A stretch of DNA of 64,000 nt from Alloyangia pacifica (lineage in GTDB: Bacteria > Pseudomonadota > Alphaproteobacteria > Rhodobacterales > Rhodobacteraceae), in NCBI RefSeq assembly GCF_900116195.1, contig NZ_FOZW01000019.1:1-64000 (forward strand). The letters are read 5' to 3'. This document shows positions 60,178 to 64,000 of this stretch, one piece after another. The first letter of the stretch is position 1. Each line of letters begins with the position of its first letter. The position numbers and the translations under genes are program-made. The notes under the pieces were generated by a model, which was not told the DNA's origin, made no database searches, and saw nothing but the letters and a program-made list of their open reading frames with translations.

Positions 60178-60816
60178 ATGAAGATCGGCATTCTCGGATC
60201 GGGTCTGATGGGCGGCAAGCTCGGCGCGCTCTGGGCGGCCTCTGGCCATGACGTCACCTTTGCCTATGCGCGCAGTGCCTCGAAGCTGGAGCGCCTTGCG
60301 CGGGAGAGCGGCGGGCAATCGGGAACCATTGCCGACGCAGTGGACGAGGCCGACGCGCTGCTTCTGGCGGTGCATTGGTCGCGGGTCGGCGACGTGCTGG
60401 AGCACGCGGGCGATCTGGCGGGAAAGGTGGTGCTGAACTGCTGTGTGCCGCTCGACGAAGCCAACCGGGACCTCGTCGTCGGCACCACCTCCTCCGGCGG
60501 CGAGGAACTGGCCCGGATGCGCCCGAAGGCTTGCTGGGTGTCGTGCTTCAATACAACGCCCTCCGAGAGTTTCGCGCCGGTTTTCGCCCGCAAGGGGCAG
60601 GAGCCCGCGCCGCAGGTCTTCACCTATGGTGACGACGCGGGCGCCAAGGAAATCGCCGGCCAGCTCATCCGCGACATCGGCTTCGAGCCGCTAGACACCG
60701 GCGGTTTGCGCAACGGCCGTTATGTCGAGCCCTTCGCCATGGCCACAGTCGAACTGGCTTACGTCCAACCGGGCGGGCCAGCGCTTACCTACAGATTCAC
60801 CAAACTGCGCGGCTGA
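60178..60816 (+). CDS. NADP-dependent F420-reductase-like (FNO/NpdG) oxidoreductase (212 aa)
   Basis: Rossmann motif [32 protein letters not shown], then [13 protein letters not shown] and [12 protein letters not shown], the pattern of the NADP oxidoreductase coenzyme-F420-dependent family (PF03807). Most bacterial members act with NADP(H) on unknown substrates rather than F420. Cytoplasmic. It lies 51 bp after the CMD gene and 29 bp before the second cupin, so it shares their operon and LysR box. Confidence 0.82.
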   Translation: MKIGILGSGLMGGKLGALWAASGHDVTFAYARSASKLERLARESGGQSGTIADAVDEADALLLAVHWSRVGDVLEHAGDLAGKVVLNCCVPLDEANRDLVVGTTSSGGEELARMRPKACWVSCFNTTPSESFAPVFARKGQEPAPQVFTYGDDAGAKEIAGQLIRDIGFEPLDTGGLRNGRYVEPFAMATVELAYVQPGGPALTYRFTKLRG

Positions 60817-60845
60817 CCGCGCAGCGAGACAGAAGGAGAAAGACA

Positions 60846-61241
60846 ATGAAAATCACCCGCGCAGGCACCATTCCTTCCGGCCCCGGTCCCGAGGAGTATT
60901 TCACCGGCACCGTGCGCATCGACCCGATGTTCCAGGCCGACGCGCCCGGTCGCACAAGCGGCGCGCATGTCACCTTCGAGCCCGGCGCGCGCACCGCGTG
61001 GCACACCCATCCGGCGGGCCAGACCATCATCATCACCTTCGGCAAGGGTCGCGTGCAGCGCGAAGGCGGGCCGGTCGAGGAGGTCACTGCCGGCGACATC
61101 GTCTTCTTCCCGGCCGAGGAAAAGCACTGGCACGGCGCCGCGCCGGAAAATGCCATGTCGCACATCGCCATTCAGGAAAGCATCAACGGCTCGCCGGTGA
61201 CCTGGATGGAGAAGGTGGCCGACGAGGACTACAACGGCTGA
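60846..61241 (+). CDS. Cupin protein, mandelonitrile-lyase-like, cytoplasmic (131 aa)
   Basis: A single cupin domain closely resembling the exported one at 57.2 kb: [37 protein letters not shown] and [19 protein letters not shown] give the metal-binding His residues, ending KVADEDYNG. There is no signal peptide. AGAAGGAG lies shortly upstream of the ATG. The repeat of cupins in one regulon suggests the same reaction in two compartments. Reaction unknown. Confidence 0.87.
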   Translation: MKITRAGTIPSGPGPEEYFTGTVRIDPMFQADAPGRTSGAHVTFEPGARTAWHTHPAGQTIIITFGKGRVQREGGPVEEVTAGDIVFFPAEEKHWHGAAPENAMSHIAIQESINGSPVTWMEKVADEDYNG

Positions 61242-61332
61242 TCCGGCAAACCGCCGTTCTTGAGGGCCGGGCGCTTTCCAGCGCCCGGCTCTTTCAGCTT
61301 CCGGCCTCACCGGCAGGGGCCTCGCGCCATTC

Positions 61333-61347
61333 ATGAGCCAAGCTCAT
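61333..61347 (+). promoter_or_regulatory. LysR-type box upstream of the RibD-like/MFS operon
   Basis: ATGAG-CCAAG-CTCAT, a perfect dyad with T-N11-A, preceded by TTC. It ends 109 bp before the reductase start. Confidence 0.7.
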
Positions 61348-61456
61348 CTCTGCAAGGCGGAGACCGGGCATACACTGAAGCGAGCCGTGCCGCATATGAA
61401 GGGGCGGCCCGCTTCGCGATCGCGAAGCCGCCAGTCGTAACCGAACGAGCCGATCC

Positions 61457-62173
61457 ATGACCCGCCCCCACATCATCTGCCACATGATCACCTCCATCGA
61501 TGGTCGGCTGCTTGCCGACCGCTGGCCTTGCGAAGAGGAAGAACTGCTCGAGGTCTATGACGCCGCCGCGGCCCGGCTGGATGCAGATGGATGGATCGTC
61601 GGACGCACGACCATGGAGGCGCATTACCTCGAGGCCGCCGACCCGGCGCCGCTCGAGGAGATCGGCCCGCGGGACGATCACATCGCGCCGGAGCACGATG
61701 CACTCTCGGGCATCGGCATCTGCATCGACCGTACGGGTCGGCTCCGCCCCGAAAGCGGCGACATCGACGGCGCGCATCTGGTGATGGTGCTCGGCGAGCA
61801 AGCCTCCCGCGCGCATGTCGAGATGCTGGTCGCGCGCGGCGTGTCGGTGGTTTTCCTAGGCTCGGGTGGGGGGGCGCTGGCCGATGCGCTGGCGCGGATC
61901 GCGCTTGCCTTCGGCGCAAGGCGGCTGATCCTCGAAGGCGGTGGCGAAATCAATGGAGCTTTCCTGGCAGAGGGGCTGATCGACGAGACCAGCACGCTCG
62001 TCTACCCGGTGGTGGACGGGCAGGGCGGCATCCCCGCCATCTACGAGCACCGCGGCACGACCGTGGCTCGTGGCCTTGAGTTGATCGCCGTGGAAACCCT
62101 CGACAAGGGCTGTGTGTGGATGCGCCACCGAGTGCTCACCGGCGGCCCGGCTGCACTAGGGGGTGCGGAATGA
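61457..62173 (+). CDS. RibD C-terminal/dihydrofolate-reductase-fold protein (238 aa)
   Basis: Start PHIICHMITSIDGRLLADRW (the M-x-S-x-D-G block), VGRTTMEAHYLE, and RLILEGGGEINGAFLAEGLIDE, the signature of the RibD C-terminal reductase family. Here it stands alone without the deaminase domain, so it is more likely a general NADPH-dependent reductase than a riboflavin enzyme. It overlaps the MFS transporter gene as ATGA. Confidence 0.85.
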   Translation: MTRPHIICHMITSIDGRLLADRWPCEEEELLEVYDAAAARLDADGWIVGRTTMEAHYLEAADPAPLEEIGPRDDHIAPEHDALSGIGICIDRTGRLRPESGDIDGAHLVMVLGEQASRAHVEMLVARGVSVVFLGSGGGALADALARIALAFGARRLILEGGGEINGAFLAEGLIDETSTLVYPVVDGQGGIPAIYEHRGTTVARGLELIAVETLDKGCVWMRHRVLTGGPAALGGAE

Positions 62174-63549
62174 GCCCCCGCGCCGCATCGGGGACCTTGG
62201 CACCGAAACTGCCTCTGGTCCTCGTCGCGCTGGCGACGCTACTGGCACTTGTGGTTTTTACCGCGCCGCTGACCACGCTGGACGCCATGACCTCCGCGCT
62301 CGATCTCGGCGCGGCGGAGCAGGCCTGGGTGATGAGCGGCATGCCGCTTGGCGCCGCCTGCGGACTGCTCACCGCTGGTGCCTTCGGTGACACGCTGGGC
62401 CGCCGCCGCACCTTCGTGGCGGGTCTTTGGATCAATGTGGTCTCGTCGATCGGCGCGGCGCTGGCCGGCAGCGCGCAGATGCTGATCGTGATGCGTATCG
62501 TTCAGGGGCTCGGTAGTGCCGGGATCATGGCCTGCGGGCTGGGGCTTCTTGGGCAGATCTACCAAGGCGAGGCGCGCAAGCAAGCCGCCGCGATTTGGGC
62601 GGCTGCGCTCGGGGCTGGGGTGGCGACAGGGCCGATCCTCTCCTCCGCATTTCTCTCGGTCTCGGGCTGGAACGCGATCCATTGGATCATCGCCTTGATC
62701 TCCGCGCCGCTGGCGCTGGCATCGGTGCAACTTCCGGAGAGCCCCCGCACGGGGCTGCGGGTGGACCTGCCGGGCGCGCTCGCCTTGATGGTTGGGATGG
62801 CGGCGCTCATGTCTGCGCTTGTCGAGGTCCGTGTTGGCTCCTCGCTGCTGGTGATCGGGCTGATCGCACTGGCCGGGGTCTTGCTCGTGCTTTTCGTCCG
62901 GCTGGAGCGCCGCAGCCCGAACCCGATCCTTGAGCTGCGCCTCTTCCGCTGCCCGGCCTTTGTCGGCGCGACCCTGGCTGCCTTCGCTTCCGGAGCCGGG
63001 GTCTTGGCACTGATGTCCATGGTGCCGACCGTCCTGGTGCGCGGGCTGGGCCTCAGCCCACTCGCCGCCGCTGTCACCATTCTCGCCTGGTCTGGTGTGA
63101 CCGTCCTTGCCGCGCTCGGCGCGCGCTTCCTGCCGGCGGCGCTCTCCTCGCGGGCAAGGGTAATCTGGTCGATCCTCGGCTGTGCGGTCGGGCAGGCGCT
63201 CCGTTTCGTCGCCGGCGCGGACAGCACCTGGGCCGTGCTGCTGCCCGGCCTTTTCGTGGCGGGCGTCGCCAACGGCATCCTCAACGCCTCGCTGGGCCAT
63301 GAAGCGGTGCAGACCGTGCCGCAGGAGCGTACGGCCATGGGCTCGGCTGCCAACAACACCGCCCGCTACCTCGGTTCGGCGCTCGGCATCTCGCTGATCT
63401 CGGTGCTGATTGCCGGGGCGCAGGGCGAGAGCTTCTTCGAGGGCTGGCATCGAGCGGTGGTCGCGACCTCGGTCATCAGCCTGCTGGGCGTGCTGGCGAT
63501 GCTGCTTCTGACGCGCCGCGATAGTGGCGGTCGGGCGCTGCCCGCCTGA
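62170..63549 (+). CDS. MFS transporter, DHA2-type drug/solute exporter (459 aa)
   Basis: About 14 helices. The loop between helices 2 and 3 has [17 protein letters not shown] (MFS motif A), and [21 protein letters not shown] carries motif B, with [20 protein letters not shown] following as in the EmrB/QacA group. It starts at ATG 62170 within the stop of the RibD-like gene (ATGA), so the two are coupled: a reductase and an exporter under one LysR box. Substrate unknown. Confidence 0.86.
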   Translation: MSPRAASGTLAPKLPLVLVALATLLALVVFTAPLTTLDAMTSALDLGAAEQAWVMSGMPLGAACGLLTAGAFGDTLGRRRTFVAGLWINVVSSIGAALAGSAQMLIVMRIVQGLGSAGIMACGLGLLGQIYQGEARKQAAAIWAAALGAGVATGPILSSAFLSVSGWNAIHWIIALISAPLALASVQLPESPRTGLRVDLPGALALMVGMAALMSALVEVRVGSSLLVIGLIALAGVLLVLFVRLERRSPNPILELRLFRCPAFVGATLAAFASGAGVLALMSMVPTVLVRGLGLSPLAAAVTILAWSGVTVLAALGARFLPAALSSRARVIWSILGCAVGQALRFVAGADSTWAVLLPGLFVAGVANGILNASLGHEAVQTVPQERTAMGSAANNTARYLGSALGISLISVLIAGAQGESFFEGWHRAVVATSVISLLGVLAMLLLTRRDSGGRALPA

Positions 63550-63563
63550 CAGCCCGGCCATTC

Positions 63564-63578
63564 ATGAGGCAGGCTCAT
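63564..63578 (+). promoter_or_regulatory. LysR-type box upstream of the IorA-type gene
   Basis: ATGAG-GCAGG-CTCAT, a perfect dyad with T-N11-A, preceded by TTC. It starts 15 bp after the MFS stop and ends 147 bp before the 2Fe-2S subunit gene. Confidence 0.7.
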
Positions 63579-63725
63579 CGGCGCTATCGGGTTTCGACCC
63601 ATAGCTTCGAGGCAGGCCTCGTAGGACACTTGGTCTTGCAGAGATCCCTTTTCGGCATGGCGCATGCGCCCGCTCTTCGGGCGGTGCCTCGCCATCGTCG
63701 CGACAGACCCATCGAACCGACAGGT

Positions 63726-64000
63726 ATGACAATGCAGCTGAACATCAACGGCGCGACGCATGACGTCGACGTGGAACCCGATACCCCGCTCCTGTGGGTG
63801 ATCCGCGAGGAACTCGGCCTGACCGGCACGAAATACGGTTGCGGCATCGCGCAATGCGGCGCCTGCACCGTGCTGATCGACGGTGTGGCGACGCGCTCCT
63901 GCGTGACCCCGGCGGACAGCGTCGCGGGTCTCGAAATCCGAACCATCGAGACGGTCGAGGAAACCGAGATCGGTCGCCGCGTGGTCGAGGCCTGGGTCGA
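63726..64000 (+). CDS. 2Fe-2S subunit of a molybdenum hydroxylase, IorA-type (cut by right edge)
   Basis: The first 91 residues are present. Plant-type ferredoxin fold with [14 protein letters not shown] (Cys39, Cys44, Cys47) and Cys59, as in the small subunits of isoquinoline 1-oxidoreductase and aldehyde oxidoreductases. The second 2Fe-2S domain begins at the edge. A large molybdopterin subunit (IorB) would be expected just outside the window. The LysR box at 63564 suggests it belongs to the same regulon. Start ATG 63726 (or ATG 63732). Confidence 0.85.
   Translation, partial: MTMQLNINGATHDVDVEPDTPLLWVIREELGLTGTKYGCGIAQCGACTVLIDGVATRSCVTPADSVAGLEIRTIETVEETEIGRRVVEAWV

Noticed and set aside
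59044-60405. 453-codon minus-strand frame
   Set aside because: Antisense to lysR, the CMD gene and the reductase gene; no family resemblance.
62239-63561. 440-codon minus-strand frame
   Set aside because: Antisense to the MFS transporter gene, low-complexity charged product.
1-64000. tRNA, rRNA or CRISPR arrays
   Set aside because: None recognised; no cloverleaf-like conserved blocks and no regularly spaced direct repeats.

Overview
The window is GC-rich DNA from an alphaproteobacterium, most likely a Rhodobacterales (Roseobacter-type) genome. This rests on protein style: a Sinorhizobium-like exo gene set, an exosortase E/VPEID-CTERM pair of the kind known from that order, and Tat-exported sugar dehydrogenase subunits. 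The species cannot be fixed from sequence alone. No tRNA, rRNA or CRISPR array was seen.

About 1-51 kb is one very large, mosaic exopolysaccharide (EPS) locus. It has a full Wzx/Wzy machine related to the succinoglycan system: initiating sugar-phosphate transferase (exoY, 17.7 kb), outer-membrane export protein (exoF, 11.7 kb), co-polymerase (exoP, 26.4 kb), polymerase (exoQ, 21.0 kb), flippase (wzx, 30.5 kb), ExoA- and ExoM-type glycosyltransferases, two GH16 depolymerases (left edge and 20.1 kb), and about a dozen glycosyltransferases in all. Decoration and processing genes are interleaved: three sulfotransferases, a hexapeptide acyltransferase, two Gfo/Idh/MocA sugar oxidoreductases and three GMC flavoprotein dehydrogenases, two with Tat-type small partners. 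The polymer is therefore probably sulfated, acylated and perhaps oxidised.

Two modules inside this locus stand out. At 35.1-37.0 kb an exosortase E/CPBP-protease fusion lies next to an 80-residue protein ending in a VPEIH-CTERM sorting signal. At 37.6-41.6 kb four genes joined by 4-nt ATGA overlaps encode a HAD-UbiA fusion, a GtrA protein, DprE1 and DprE2. This is the mycobacterial-type route to polyprenyl-phosphoryl-D-arabinofuranose. A GT-C transferase resembling AftB (28.8 kb) could use that donor, so the EPS or another surface glycan may carry D-arabinofuranose.

At 51.1-53.7 kb are two TetR-linked units: HPP membrane protein plus TetR, and bdcR/bdcA (the putative c-di-GMP-binding dispersal protein). 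They share a near-identical TGTA-N8-TACA operator. From 53.8 to 56.4 kb lies a graveyard: a LysR tail fused head-to-head to an SDR tail, a twice-frameshifted esterase, an M13 peptidase tail and an IS5-type transposase stub.

From 56.5 kb to the right edge is a small-molecule redox cluster: cyclophilin-like protein, two cupins, a shortened GSDH-like protein, CMD protein, F420-reductase-like protein, RibD-like reductase, MFS transporter and an IorA-type 2Fe-2S subunit, around one LysR gene. Six copies of the dyad ATGAG-N5-CTCAT, some imperfect and all of the LysR T-N11-A type, precede its transcription units, which marks this as a LysR regulon readable from sequence alone.
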